From: Rhodobacteraceae bacterium M382
Lineage (GTDB): Bacteria; Pseudomonadota; Alphaproteobacteria; Rhodobacterales; Rhodobacteraceae
NCBI GenBank assembly: GCA_025141015.1
Contig: CP081098.1
Location: 1,618,501-1,682,500, forward strand
Length of the DNA stretch: 64,000 bases
Direction of reading: 5' to 3'
Below the pieces are notes generated by a model. It was given only the letters and a program-made list of their open reading frames with translations, did no database searches and was not told the origin of the DNA. Below are positions 42,190-51,348 of this stretch, piece by piece. Position 1 is the first letter of the stretch. Every line of letters starts with the position of its first letter. Position numbers and translations under genes: made by a program.

Positions 42190-42464
42190 ATCAGGTCTCG
42201 TGCCCTTTTAATTCATAATCTGCGGGGAAGATAAACATTTTCCATCCAAAATGGGAATGCCCATGACGGTCTCTGGACAGGGGGAATTTCCGAACACGTA
42301 ACAGCAGGGCCCGATCATGGCCGTGTGGCGCAGGTTTTCATGCGCAGGAATAAATGGGCACGTCAGTGTCGACAGGAGTTCAGGACCATATGAGCCGTTG
42401 ACCCCGTCGGGGCGCTTGCATAGGTAAGACGCGCATTTGCAGTCCGTTTACAGATGAGAGTTCC

Positions 42465-43394
42465 ATGATCCAATCCACCGGTGCCCCGCGTTCGTTTCAG
42501 GAGATCATCCTGCGGCTTCAGACATATTGGGCCGGGCAGGGCTGTGCGATGTTGCAACCCTATGACATGGAAGTCGGTGCTGGCACCTTTCACCCGGCCA
42601 CCACATTGCGGGCGCTGGGGTCAAAATCCTGGGCTGCCGCCTATGTTCAGCCGTCGCGACGTCCCACCGATGGGCGGTATGGCGAAAACCCCAATCGTCT
42701 GCAGCATTATTACCAGTATCAGGTGCTGATCAAACCCAGCCCGCCCAACCTGCAGGAGCTGTATCTGGGCAGCCTCGAAGCCATCGGCATCGACATGGAG
42801 CTGCACGATATCCGCTTTGTCGAAGACGATTGGGAAAGCCCGACACTGGGTGCCTGGGGGTTGGGCTGGGAGGTTTGGTGTGACGGCATGGAAGTCAGCC
42901 AGTTCACCTATTTCCAGCAGGTTGGCGGGCATGACTGCAAACCGGTTTCGGGCGAGCTGACGTATGGTCTGGAACGTCTGGCGATGTATGTCCTGGGTGT
43001 GGATCACGTGATGGACATGCCATTCAACGACCCACAGTCGCCAATCCCGTTGAAATACGGTGACATCTTCAAACAGACCGAAGAAGAATACGCGCGCTGG
43101 AACTTTGACGTTGCCAATACCGAAGTGCTGCTGCGTCATTTTGAGGAAGCTGAAGCCGAATGCGCCGCGATTCTGTCGCAGGAGCACATCGACCCCAAGA
43201 CGGGCAAGCGTATCATCATGGCTCACCCGGCCTATGACCAATGCATCAAGGCGTCGCATATGTTCAACCTTCTGGACGCTCGCGGCGTGATTTCGGTCAC
43301 GGAACGTCAGGCCTATATCGGGCGCGTGCGGGCCCTGGCCAAACAATGCGCCGATGCATTTGTGTTGACCGATGCAGGCGGCCACGTCGCCTGA
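42465..43394 (+). CDS. glyQ: Glycine-tRNA ligase alpha subunit
   Basis: A 309-residue alpha subunit of the bacterial alpha2beta2 glycyl-tRNA synthetase. Visible are '[20 protein letters not shown]' (about residues 12-31), '[12 protein letters not shown]' and '[20 protein letters not shown]'. It makes the glycyl-adenylate. It starts a cluster glyQ-DUF6446-gltS-glyS on the same strand; the beta subunit gene is thus 1.8 kb downstream. Confidence 0.96.
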   Translation: MIQSTGAPRSFQEIILRLQTYWAGQGCAMLQPYDMEVGAGTFHPATTLRALGSKSWAAAYVQPSRRPTDGRYGENPNRLQHYYQYQVLIKPSPPNLQELYLGSLEAIGIDMELHDIRFVEDDWESPTLGAWGLGWEVWCDGMEVSQFTYFQQVGGHDCKPVSGELTYGLERLAMYVLGVDHVMDMPFNDPQSPIPLKYGDIFKQTEEEYARWNFDVANTEVLLRHFEEAEAECAAILSQEHIDPKTGKRIIMAHPAYDQCIKASHMFNLLDARGVISVTERQAYIGRVRALAKQCADAFVLTDAGGHVA

Positions 43395-43459
43395 TCGACC
43401 GGTACCGGGACATGGATGTCCCGGGCAATTGGGGAACTCCCCCGAAAGGCAAGTAAACA

Positions 43460-43984
43460 ATGACCGGTAAAATTCTGACAATCGTTCTTATTCTGACCGC
43501 TGTGATCGGCGGTGCCGCGATGTATTATCTGCAGGTCTATGCCTTTTATACCGAAGTCACGCCGACACCGGGGCAGGATGTCATTCTGGTACCTGCCGAT
43601 GGGGGGGCACCTCAGGCGATCCCCTATTCGGGGTTTCAGGCCATCGATGCCGATAGCTCTCCTATCCGCTATCGGGCCTGTTTCCAAACCGATCTGACGA
43701 TCGAGGCTGCCCGTGCGACATTTATCGAAATGCCAGATCAGTCACCCCGGACCGCTCCGGGGTGGTTTGATTGCTTTGACGCCGAAGCATTGGGCGGCGA
43801 ATTGGAAGCCGGAACCGCAACCACGTTCCTGTCGCACAAGAATATTGAATATGGCGTGGATCGCATTGTGGCGCTGACCAGCGACGGACGCGGCTATGCC
43901 TGGCATGAGCTGAACAATTGCGGTGAAAAAGCATATGATGGCACGGTTGTGGGCGAGGAATGCCCACCGCTGCCGCAACGCTGA
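43460..43984 (+). CDS. DUF6446 family membrane-anchored protein
   Basis: A 174-residue protein with one N-terminal membrane helix ('ILTIVLILTAVIGGAAMYYL', residues 5-24) and a periplasmic part with a few Cys residues ('RYRACFQTDLTIEAARATF', 'GWFDCFDAEALGG', 'NNCGEKAYDG..GEECP'). It matches the family usually found between glyQ and glyS in Rhodobacteraceae. AAAGGCAAG precedes the ATG. Its function is unknown; no link to tRNA charging is evident except gene position. Confidence 0.75.
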   Translation: MTGKILTIVLILTAVIGGAAMYYLQVYAFYTEVTPTPGQDVILVPADGGAPQAIPYSGFQAIDADSSPIRYRACFQTDLTIEAARATFIEMPDQSPRTAPGWFDCFDAEALGGELEAGTATTFLSHKNIEYGVDRIVALTSDGRGYAWHELNNCGEKAYDGTVVGEECPPLPQR

Positions 43985-44017
43985 ATTAATTGCAAACACG
44001 GAAAACCAGGCTGTCCA

Positions 44018-45229
44018 ATGGATGATCCGATCCTCATTCCCAATTTCATCTCCGTGACCCTCGGGTTTGCGGTGTTTCTGTTGGGCGCGGGGCTGAATGC
44101 ACGGATATCCCTGTTGCGTCATCTCAACATCCCCGAACCGGTGACCGGAGGCCTGTTGGCGGCATTGGTCGGTTGGGGCCTGTATCAATGGGGCGGCACG
44201 GCCATTGAATTTCAGATGGACGCCCGGGATTACTTTTTGGTGCTGTTCTTTGCAGGGATTGGATTGAACGCCCGCCTGTCGGATCTGATTGCCGGGGGAA
44301 AACCGCTGGCAATCCTTCTGGGGCTGACGCTGGCCACGATTGTCGCGCAGAACCTGATCGGTGTCATTGGTGCGGTGGTATTCGGCTATCCGGCGCAGGC
44401 CGGGGTATTGTTCGGATCGGCTGCATTGATCGGCGGGCATGGCACCGCAATTGCCTGGGCCCCTGATGTGGCAACCGCAACGGGTCTGGAGGGTGCGACC
44501 GAGCTGGGCGTGGCCGTGGCGACCTTGGGGCTGGTGCTGGCCGCGCTGGTTGGCGGTCCCATTGCTGGGTATCTGATCAATCGCCACGACCTGAGCCCAT
44601 CGCGCCCGGACGAGGAAAACACGATAGGCTTGTCCCATGACGCCGCCGCCGAGGGGCAGGGGATCGACCATCTGGGCCTGATGCGGGTGATGCTGTATCT
44701 GAACCTCGCCATCATTCTGGGCTATGCCCTGCACGCGCTGATTGCCCAATTCGGGTTGAAGCTGCCGCTGTTCGTGCCCTGTCTGATCGCCGCTATCGTC
44801 ATCGCCAATCTGCGCGCCCTGTTGTTGCCCAATGCCAACCCTGTGGCCCGCACGCCGGCGCTCGCTCTTGTGTCGGAATTTGCGCTGGGTGCGTTTCTGG
44901 CCATGTCGTTGATGAGCCTGCAGCTGTGGACCATTGCCGGGCTGGGCATGACCATTGCAATGATCATGCTGGCCCAGACGCTATTCGCGGTTCTGTTCGT
45001 GCTCTATGTGCTGTTTCCGCTGTTGGGGCGGGGCTATCGCGCGGCCGTTCTGGCGGCTGGCTTTGGTGGGTTTGCCCTGGGGGCGACCCCCACGGCGATT
45101 GCCAATATGACCGCTGTGACAAAACGCTATGGGCCGTCGCCTATTGCCTTTGTCGTGCTCCCCCTTGTATCCGCTTTCTTTGTCGATATCGCCAATGCGA
45201 TTGTCATCCAGATAATCGTGAACCTCTGA
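44018..45229 (+). CDS. gltS: Sodium/glutamate symporter (GltS family)
   Basis: A 403-residue membrane protein with about ten helices. It has the two-fold GltS pattern: 'GIGLNARLSDLIAGGKP', 'LFGSAALIGGHGTAIAWAP' (about residues 129-147) and the matching later 'GFGGFALGATPTAIANMTAV' (about 347-366). It imports glutamate with Na+. It sits between DUF6446 and glyS with gaps of 33 and 9 bases, so it is probably co-transcribed with glycyl-tRNA synthetase, which is unusual. Confidence 0.88.
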   Translation: MDDPILIPNFISVTLGFAVFLLGAGLNARISLLRHLNIPEPVTGGLLAALVGWGLYQWGGTAIEFQMDARDYFLVLFFAGIGLNARLSDLIAGGKPLAILLGLTLATIVAQNLIGVIGAVVFGYPAQAGVLFGSAALIGGHGTAIAWAPDVATATGLEGATELGVAVATLGLVLAALVGGPIAGYLINRHDLSPSRPDEENTIGLSHDAAAEGQGIDHLGLMRVMLYLNLAIILGYALHALIAQFGLKLPLFVPCLIAAIVIANLRALLLPNANPVARTPALALVSEFALGAFLAMSLMSLQLWTIAGLGMTIAMIMLAQTLFAVLFVLYVLFPLLGRGYRAAVLAAGFGGFALGATPTAIANMTAVTKRYGPSPIAFVVLPLVSAFFVDIANAIVIQIIVNL

Positions 45230-45238
45230 GGACCCCAG

Positions 45239-47470
45239 ATGCCCGATCTGCTGATTGAATTCTTTTCCGAAGAAATCCCCGCCCGCATGCAGGCGCGCGC
45301 TGCGGGTGATCTGAAAAAGCGGGTGACCGATGGGCTGGTCGAGGCCGGTCTGACCTATGCAGGCGCGGCAGCGTTTTCGACTCCGCGCCGGTTGACGCTG
45401 GCGCTGGAGGGGGTGTTGGGCGAAAGCCCCACCATCCGCGAAGAGCGCAAGGGTCCAAAGGTCGGTGCCCCGGACAAGGCGGTCGACGGGTTCCTGCGCG
45501 GCGCGGGCGTGACCCGCGAACAGCTCGAAGAGCGCGATACCCCCAAAGGCGCGGTCTATTTCGCCACCATCGAAAAACCGGGCCGCCCTGCGGCAGAAAT
45601 CGTTGCCGAGGTTCTGGAAGATACCATTCGAAATTTTCCTTGGCCGACATCCATGCGCTGGGGCACAGGGACGCTGCGCTGGGTGCGCCCGCTGCATTCG
45701 ATCCTATGCCTGCTCAGCGAAGAATCCGGCAATACTGTGGTCGATCTGGACATTGACGGGATCAAATCGGGCGACACAACCTGGGGTCATCGGTTCATGG
45801 CCCCGGCACGCTTTGCTGTCACCGGGTTCGATGATTACGCTGCCAAACTAAAGCGGGCCTTTGTGGTTCTGGACGCAGGCGAACGCGCCGATGCGATCTG
45901 GCAGGATGCCACCAATCAGGCGTTCGCCAGCGGGTTGGAGTTGGTCGACGACAAGGGCCTGTTGGCCGAGGTAGCCGGTCTGGTCGAATGGCCGGTGGTG
46001 CTGATGGGGGCCATCGACGACGAATTCCTGGACCTGCCACCCGAGGTGCTGCAAACCTCGATGAAGGAGCACCAGAAGTTCTTTTCGGTGAAAAATCCCA
46101 AGTCCGGACGGATCGAAAAATTTGTGACCGTCGCCAACCGCGAAACCGCCGACAATGGTGCGACCATTCTGGCCGGCAACCAAAAGGTGCTGAGCGCCCG
46201 TCTTGCAGATGCCAAGTTCTTTTGGGAGAACGACCTGCGCACGGTGAAATCCGAGGCCGGTATGGGCACGTGGGTCGACGCGCTGTCCAATGTGACCTTC
46301 CACAACAAATTGGGCACCCAAGCCGAGCGCATTGACCGCATCGCCGCGCTGGCCCGCGAGATCGCCCCGGTTGTGGGCGCTGACGCCGATTTGGCCGAAC
46401 AGGCCGCCCGGGTGGCCAAGGCTGATCTGTCGTCCGAAATGGTTTATGAGTTCCCCGAGCTTCAGGGCCTGATGGGCCGCTATTACGCCGAGGCCGCAGG
46501 CCTGCCGCAGTCGGTCGCCAACGCCTGTGATATGCATTATTCGCCGTTGGGTCCGTCGGACGACGTTCCGACCGAACCGGTGTCAGTCGCCGTGGCGCTG
46601 GCTGACAAGCTGGACACGCTGACCGGGTTCTGGGCGATTGACGAAAAGCCCACTGGTTCGAAAGACCCCTTTGCCCTGCGCCGCGCCGCGCTGGGGGTGA
46701 TCCGGTTGGTGTTGGAGAATGACGCGCGTTCTGGGCTCGACCGGTTCATTGATGAACAGCTGCTGCGCCATGAACTCGCTCAAAATGGCGAAGATGATGT
46801 GTCTCGTGGGCTGCTTGCCGACATGCTTGGAGAAATTGCCGATCATGGCGTCTTTGGTTCCGCAGTGCGCACGGTGTTGGACGCTTTTGACGGCGATCTG
46901 CCCAGACGTATGGAAGAGCTCAAACAACGTCTGCCGGATGTGTCGCGTGATCTCCTCACCTTTTTCCACGACCGCCTCAAGGTGTTCCTGCGCGATCAGG
47001 GCATTCGCCACGATGTGATCGACGCCTGCATTGCGATGGAAGGCAATGACGATCTCACCCTGCTGGTCAAACGCGCCCGGGCGCTGGAAGATTTCCTGAA
47101 GACCGAGGATGGTGAAAACCTGCTCCAGGGCTTCAAACGCGCCAATAACATCCTGGCCCAGGCCGAAGAAAAGGATGGGGTCGAATACTCCTATGGCGCG
47201 GATGTGAAATTCGCCGAAGACGCCAGCGAAATCGCGCTGTTCAACGCGCTGGAAACCAGTCAGGGGGCGATCTCTTCGGCCATCGAAGCCGAAGATTTCG
47301 CGGCCGCGATGGGCGGCATGGCGGCGCTGCGTGGGCCTGTGGATGCGTTTTTCGAGGCGGTGCAGGTGAATTCCGACAATCAGGTGGTACGCCGCAACCG
47401 GCTGAACCTGCTCAACCAGATCCGTCAGGTTTGTGGTCAGGTTGCTGATCTGACGCGCATCGAGGGTTGA
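45239..47470 (+). CDS. glyS: Glycine-tRNA ligase beta subunit
   Basis: A 743-residue beta subunit that binds and positions tRNA-Gly. It begins 'PDLLIEFFSEEIPARMQARA' and includes 'EHQKFFSVKNPKSGRIEKF' and 'GFWAIDEKPTGSKDPFALRR' from the HD-like domain, ending with an anticodon-binding region. The length is a little above the usual 690-700 residues. It starts 9 bases after gltS. A structured repeat element lies 23 bases beyond the stop. Confidence 0.96.
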   Translation: MPDLLIEFFSEEIPARMQARAAGDLKKRVTDGLVEAGLTYAGAAAFSTPRRLTLALEGVLGESPTIREERKGPKVGAPDKAVDGFLRGAGVTREQLEERDTPKGAVYFATIEKPGRPAAEIVAEVLEDTIRNFPWPTSMRWGTGTLRWVRPLHSILCLLSEESGNTVVDLDIDGIKSGDTTWGHRFMAPARFAVTGFDDYAAKLKRAFVVLDAGERADAIWQDATNQAFASGLELVDDKGLLAEVAGLVEWPVVLMGAIDDEFLDLPPEVLQTSMKEHQKFFSVKNPKSGRIEKFVTVANRETADNGATILAGNQKVLSARLADAKFFWENDLRTVKSEAGMGTWVDALSNVTFHNKLGTQAERIDRIAALAREIAPVVGADADLAEQAARVAKADLSSEMVYEFPELQGLMGRYYAEAAGLPQSVANACDMHYSPLGPSDDVPTEPVSVAVALADKLDTLTGFWAIDEKPTGSKDPFALRRAALGVIRLVLENDARSGLDRFIDEQLLRHELAQNGEDDVSRGLLADMLGEIADHGVFGSAVRTVLDAFDGDLPRRMEELKQRLPDVSRDLLTFFHDRLKVFLRDQGIRHDVIDACIAMEGNDDLTLLVKRARALEDFLKTEDGENLLQGFKRANNILAQAEEKDGVEYSYGADVKFAEDASEIALFNALETSQGAISSAIEAEDFAAAMGGMAALRGPVDAFFEAVQVNSDNQVVRRNRLNLLNQIRQVCGQVADLTRIEG

Positions 47471-47493
47471 GCAGGGCCAAACCCAAACCACAA

Positions 47494-47711
47494 GCGCTCC
47501 CGCCCGCTGTCCAATGATCTGCGATCACCGGACAGCCGTTGGGCCAGGCAGCGCGCAGGCAGGCCTGCGCGCTGTGGGAAATGAAACCGATGGTATGCGC
47601 CCAGACTGATGTGGAGCGCTGGCACCGCGTGCCCTATGGGCGCGCGGTGCCAGGCCCAAGGCCCAAGGCCTGTGCCCTTGCATCTGTGATGCAGGGGCAG
47701 GGCGCGGGAGC
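47494..47711 (+). repeat. Structured intergenic repeat element, copy B
   Basis: It has the same outer arms as copy A (GCGCTCCCGCCC at 47494-47505, GGGCGCGGGAGC at 47700-47711), TTGGGCC/GGCCCAA boxes and GCATC-tgt-GATGC. Its variable hairpins are GCTGTCC/GGACAGC (47506 on), CAGCGCGCAGGC/GCCTGCGCGCTG (47539-47550/47553-47564) and a 16-bp stem starting CTGGCACCGCG at 47619 and ending GGTGCCAG at 47653. These differ from copy A but stay paired. Confidence 0.75.
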
Positions 47712-47793
47712 CCGCCGAGGTGTCAAAGTTGCACCGCAAGGCGCAAAAGCTTTTCCTTGCGCATGGGCGCAACCGGCTTATGCTGCAGGGCAA

Positions 47794-50376
47794 ATGAAAG
47801 GTGCTGCAGTGCAGAAACGAGCGCAAGCCGAATTGTCCAAAGACCCGCATACGACGCTGATCACTGCGACAGCGCCTGTCGCAGCCAATACCCATGGGGG
47901 CCGGGCAAAATGTCTGCAACGGCTGGTCCGGCTGGATCTGCCGGTGCCGCGCACTGTTGCTTTGTCATTTGAAACGGTGCACCAGATTGCCGAGGGCGAG
48001 ATGCCCGATATCGCAGAAATCCTCTCGCAGTTTCCCGAAAACGCCTTGCTGTGCGTGCGCCCGTCTTCGGAAGACCCCGATTGGGGCGGTCCCGGTGCCA
48101 TTTTGAACATTGGCATGAACGACGCCCGCTACGTTGATTTCTGCGAGGCGCTGGGGGCCGAGGCCGCAGCGGCCCTGTATCTGCGGTTCGTCCAATCGTA
48201 TGCCGTGCATGTGGCGCGCCTGGATCCGGATGAATTCGAACATGTGGCCGATGACGGACCCGAAGCATTGTCCGAAATCCTGCATGCCTATGAAATGGAA
48301 ACGGATGAAGCCTTTCCACAGGATCCTGCGGAACATCTGGCAGCGGTGTTGCGATCGATGGCCCGTGCGTGGGAAGGCACCTCGGCGCGTTTGCTGCGCC
48401 AGGCCAAGGGGGCTCCGGCGGATGCCGGTTTGGGGTTGGTCGTACAGGAGATGATTCCTGGAGTTGGACAGGGCGAATGCGGATCGGGCGTCTTGCAACT
48501 GGTCGATCCGACCACTGGGGTGCCCAAGATTGTTGGACGCTACCTGAGCCAGTCACAGGGGCGTGACGCTCTGGGGGCCGGGGCCAGTGCGCTATATCTC
48601 GAAACCGACGACCGCGGACCGGCGCTCCAGGATCTTGCACCCAAGGCTTTTGACGACCTCAAGGCCCACGCCGCCCTGATGCGGACCAAGCTGCGCGAGG
48701 AAATGCAGGTCGAATTTGTCATAGAAAGCGGCCGGGTCCATATTCTGGACGGGGTTCGTGTCGCGCGCGCGTCGCGGGCGGCACTGCGGATCGCCGTCAG
48801 CCTGGCGCAGGACGGCATTATCAGCCCCCAGGAAGCCGTCATGCGCATCGACCCGCACGCGGTCAGCGAATTGCTGCACCGTCAGGTCGATCCGGAGGCA
48901 CCTCGGGATGTGATTGGCACAGGAATCGCCGCCAGCCCGGGCGCGGCGACGGGGCGATTGGTCTTCACGTCGGCCGAGGCACAGGCCAGCGCATCCCGAC
49001 GCGAACCCTGCATTCTGGTGCGGCGTGAAACCTCTCCCGAAGACATTCGCGGTATGCATGCCGCTGCCGGGGTGCTGACAGAACGGGGCGGTATGACCAG
49101 TCACGCTGCGGTGATCGGGCGCGGTCTGGGGCTGCCCTGTATTGTCGGGGCCTCTTCGATGGTCTTCAATAGCAAGACGAAAAAGGTTACTGCGCCGGAT
49201 GGCCGAGTGTTTGCGGCTGGAGATGTGGTAACGATTGATGGCAGTTCTGGTCAGGTGCTCGCCGGGGAGCCGCCGATGCTCGAGGCGGCGCTGGATGACG
49301 CGTTTCAGACTTTGATGGGATGGGCCGATGCCGAACGCGACATTGGCATTCGGGCCAACGCAGATACGCCAGCTGACGCCCAAACTGCCCGGAATTTCAA
49401 TGCACAGGGCATCGGGCTGTGCCGAACCGAACATATGTTCTTTGATCCCGGCCGTTTGACCGTGATGCGGGAAATGATCTTTGCCCAGACCAGCAATGGC
49501 CGCCAGGCTGTGCTGGCGCGTCTCCTGCCCATGCAACGCGATGATTTTGTTCAACTTTTCCGCATCATGCAAGGTCAGCCGGTGTGTATCCGCCTGTTTG
49601 ATCCGCCGTTGCACGAATTCCTGCCAGGCACCCGCGGAGGCCAGCGTGAATTGGCCGAGGCCCTGGATATTCCGGTTTCGGATGTCACCCGCCGGGTGGA
49701 GGAAATGAAGGAGTATAATCCGATGCTGGGTCTGCGCGGTGTGCGGCTCGGTGTTACGGTGCCCGAAATCTATGACATGCAGGCGCGCGCCATTTTCGAA
49801 GCCACATTGGAAGCCTCCCATGACGGTGACCCGGTGGTGCCCGAAGTGATGATCCCATTGGTGTCGGCGCGGCGCGAGGTCGAATTGGTCAAGACCCGGA
49901 TTGACGCGGTCGCAGCGGCGGTCAAAAGCGAACGGGGGCTGGATTTCGATTATCGTCTGGGCGTGATGGTGGAAACGCCACGGGCCGCCTTGCGCGCGGC
50001 AGAAATCGCACCTCACACGGCGTTTCTCAGCTTTGGAACCAATGACTTGACGCAGATGACTTATGGTCTGTCACGCGATGATGCGGGACGCTTTATGTCG
50101 GATTACGTCAACCAGGGGGTTTTCCCCGAGGACCCGTTTCATGTGCTGGATACAGAAGGTGTGGGCGAGCTGTTGCAATTGGGGGCCGAACGGGCGCGCG
50201 AAGCCAACCCGGATCTGACGCTGTCAATCTGTGGCGAACATGGCGGCAACCCCGAATCAATCGCCTTTTGTCGACAGACCCAATTCGACTATGTATCCTG
50301 TTCTCCCTTCCGGGTGCCCGTGGCGCGACTTGCTGCCGCACAGCTGGCAATCTCCCACAAGATCGGCGACGCCTGA
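47794..50376 (+). CDS. ppdK: Pyruvate phosphate dikinase-like PEP-binding enzyme
   Basis: An 860-residue PPDK-family protein. The swivelling domain has the phospho-His motif 'GGMTSHAAVIGRGLGLPCIVG' region (about residues 430-450), and the C-terminal barrel has 'GLCRTEHMFF', 'LSFGTNDLTQMTYG' and catalytic Cys in 'SICGEHGGNP'. The N-terminal ATP-binding domain is divergent: 'LLCVRPSSEDPDWGGPGAI' stands where active enzymes have VRSGA..SMPGMMDT. I start at ATG 47794 (GTG 47809 possible), because the frame further upstream runs through the repeat element. True PPDK activity is uncertain. Confidence 0.8.
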   Translation: MKGAAVQKRAQAELSKDPHTTLITATAPVAANTHGGRAKCLQRLVRLDLPVPRTVALSFETVHQIAEGEMPDIAEILSQFPENALLCVRPSSEDPDWGGPGAILNIGMNDARYVDFCEALGAEAAAALYLRFVQSYAVHVARLDPDEFEHVADDGPEALSEILHAYEMETDEAFPQDPAEHLAAVLRSMARAWEGTSARLLRQAKGAPADAGLGLVVQEMIPGVGQGECGSGVLQLVDPTTGVPKIVGRYLSQSQGRDALGAGASALYLETDDRGPALQDLAPKAFDDLKAHAALMRTKLREEMQVEFVIESGRVHILDGVRVARASRAALRIAVSLAQDGIISPQEAVMRIDPHAVSELLHRQVDPEAPRDVIGTGIAASPGAATGRLVFTSAEAQASASRREPCILVRRETSPEDIRGMHAAAGVLTERGGMTSHAAVIGRGLGLPCIVGASSMVFNSKTKKVTAPDGRVFAAGDVVTIDGSSGQVLAGEPPMLEAALDDAFQTLMGWADAERDIGIRANADTPADAQTARNFNAQGIGLCRTEHMFFDPGRLTVMREMIFAQTSNGRQAVLARLLPMQRDDFVQLFRIMQGQPVCIRLFDPPLHEFLPGTRGGQRELAEALDIPVSDVTRRVEEMKEYNPMLGLRGVRLGVTVPEIYDMQARAIFEATLEASHDGDPVVPEVMIPLVSARREVELVKTRIDAVAAAVKSERGLDFDYRLGVMVETPRAALRAAEIAPHTAFLSFGTNDLTQMTYGLSRDDAGRFMSDYVNQGVFPEDPFHVLDTEGVGELLQLGAERAREANPDLTLSICGEHGGNPESIAFCRQTQFDYVSCSPFRVPVARLAAAQLAISHKIGDA

Positions 50377-50432
50377 CCACCGAATTCCGCCAGATATAGT
50401 GATCCAGCCTAGGTTATTCTCGGGTGCAACAG

Positions 50433-50450
50433 CCCAGGCGGAAGCCTGGG
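50433..50450 (+). terminator. Weak hairpin after ppdK
   Basis: CCCAGGC-ggaa-GCCTGGG forms a 7-bp stem with a GGAA tetraloop, 57 bases after the ppdK stop. There is no T run, so it is at best a weak or factor-dependent terminator. Confidence 0.35.
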
Positions 50451-50574
50451 TGATCCATGTAACGGCTAGAATTTGCGCTAAACTGGACTTTTTCCCACCG
50501 TTGCTATAGATGGCCCGCAGCGTTCGTTTCTGGGGAAGACCGGGCGTGACCGTCTTGTTGTGGGGTTGACCGGA

Positions 50575-51216
50575 ATGAAACGACTATGTGCTGCCACCCT
50601 GGCGCTGGCTTTTGCCGCGCTTCCAGCCTCTGTGAGCGCAGAGGCGGGGCTGGATACCCTGGTGAAACAGGAACGCAAGAATCTGCAAAATGTACCGGGC
50701 GGGAAATTGCGCAAACTGTTGACGTTCAATGGGAAACCCAAGGCACCCGAAATTCCGCTGCAATATACGCGAACCTGGGTGGATGCACAGCCGGCACCCG
50801 AAGGTGACGCGAATTATGCCTGTCTGGCCGAGGCGCTGTATTTCGAAGCCCGCGGCGAAACCGTCAAAGGCCAATTCGCTGTGGCCGAAGTGATCATGAA
50901 CCGGGTCAAAAGCGACAAGTTTCCCAATTCCTTGTGCAGTGTAATCCGGCAGGGAACAGGGCGTAAATATCAGTGCCAATTCACCTATACCTGTGATGGG
51001 CACAAGGAAGTCATCGCGGAGAAACAGGCGTATATGCGCGTCTCCAAAGTCGCCCGTGCGGTGATTGATGGTGTCGGCAGCGACCTGGTTGATGGTGCCA
51101 CATATTACCACACCACGGCGGTTCGCCCCCGGTGGTCCAAAACGTTCAAAAGGACCGCCCAGATCGGGGTTCACCTGTTCTATCGCCCCAACTATCGCAC
51201 CGCATCCTCCGAATGA
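50575..51216 (+). CDS. SleB-type cell wall hydrolase
   Basis: A 213-residue exported protein of the cell wall hydrolase (Hydrolase_2/SleB) family. Signal peptide MKRLCAATLALAFAALPASVSA (cleavage about residue 22). The domain starts 'LAEALYFEARGETVKGQFAV' (about 83-102), where the first Glu of 'EARGE' is the presumed catalytic residue, and runs through 'CQFTYTCDGH' to 'ATYYHTTAVRPRWSKTF'. It should cleave peptidoglycan glycan strands in the periplasm. ATG 50575 is used; a GTG at 50560 is also in frame. Confidence 0.88.
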   Translation: MKRLCAATLALAFAALPASVSAEAGLDTLVKQERKNLQNVPGGKLRKLLTFNGKPKAPEIPLQYTRTWVDAQPAPEGDANYACLAEALYFEARGETVKGQFAVAEVIMNRVKSDKFPNSLCSVIRQGTGRKYQCQFTYTCDGHKEVIAEKQAYMRVSKVARAVIDGVGSDLVDGATYYHTTAVRPRWSKTFKRTAQIGVHLFYRPNYRTASSE

Positions 51217-51348
51217 CTTGATCCGCCGAATTGCGGCGTGGATGTTCGACGTTTTCAGAGACTGGCATGGCGTTTGCGAGAGTGTTAAAGCTGCGCGCAC
51301 AGCCTAGGCTGTTGCTTCTTCCATTGTTGCTGCCAAAGGTGCGCGCCC

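Noticed and set aside
47539-47793. N-terminal extension of the PPDK-like gene back to 47539
   Set aside because: It translates through the structured repeat element and gives a Cys/Arg/Pro-rich, non-family sequence; the start at 47794 fits homologues.
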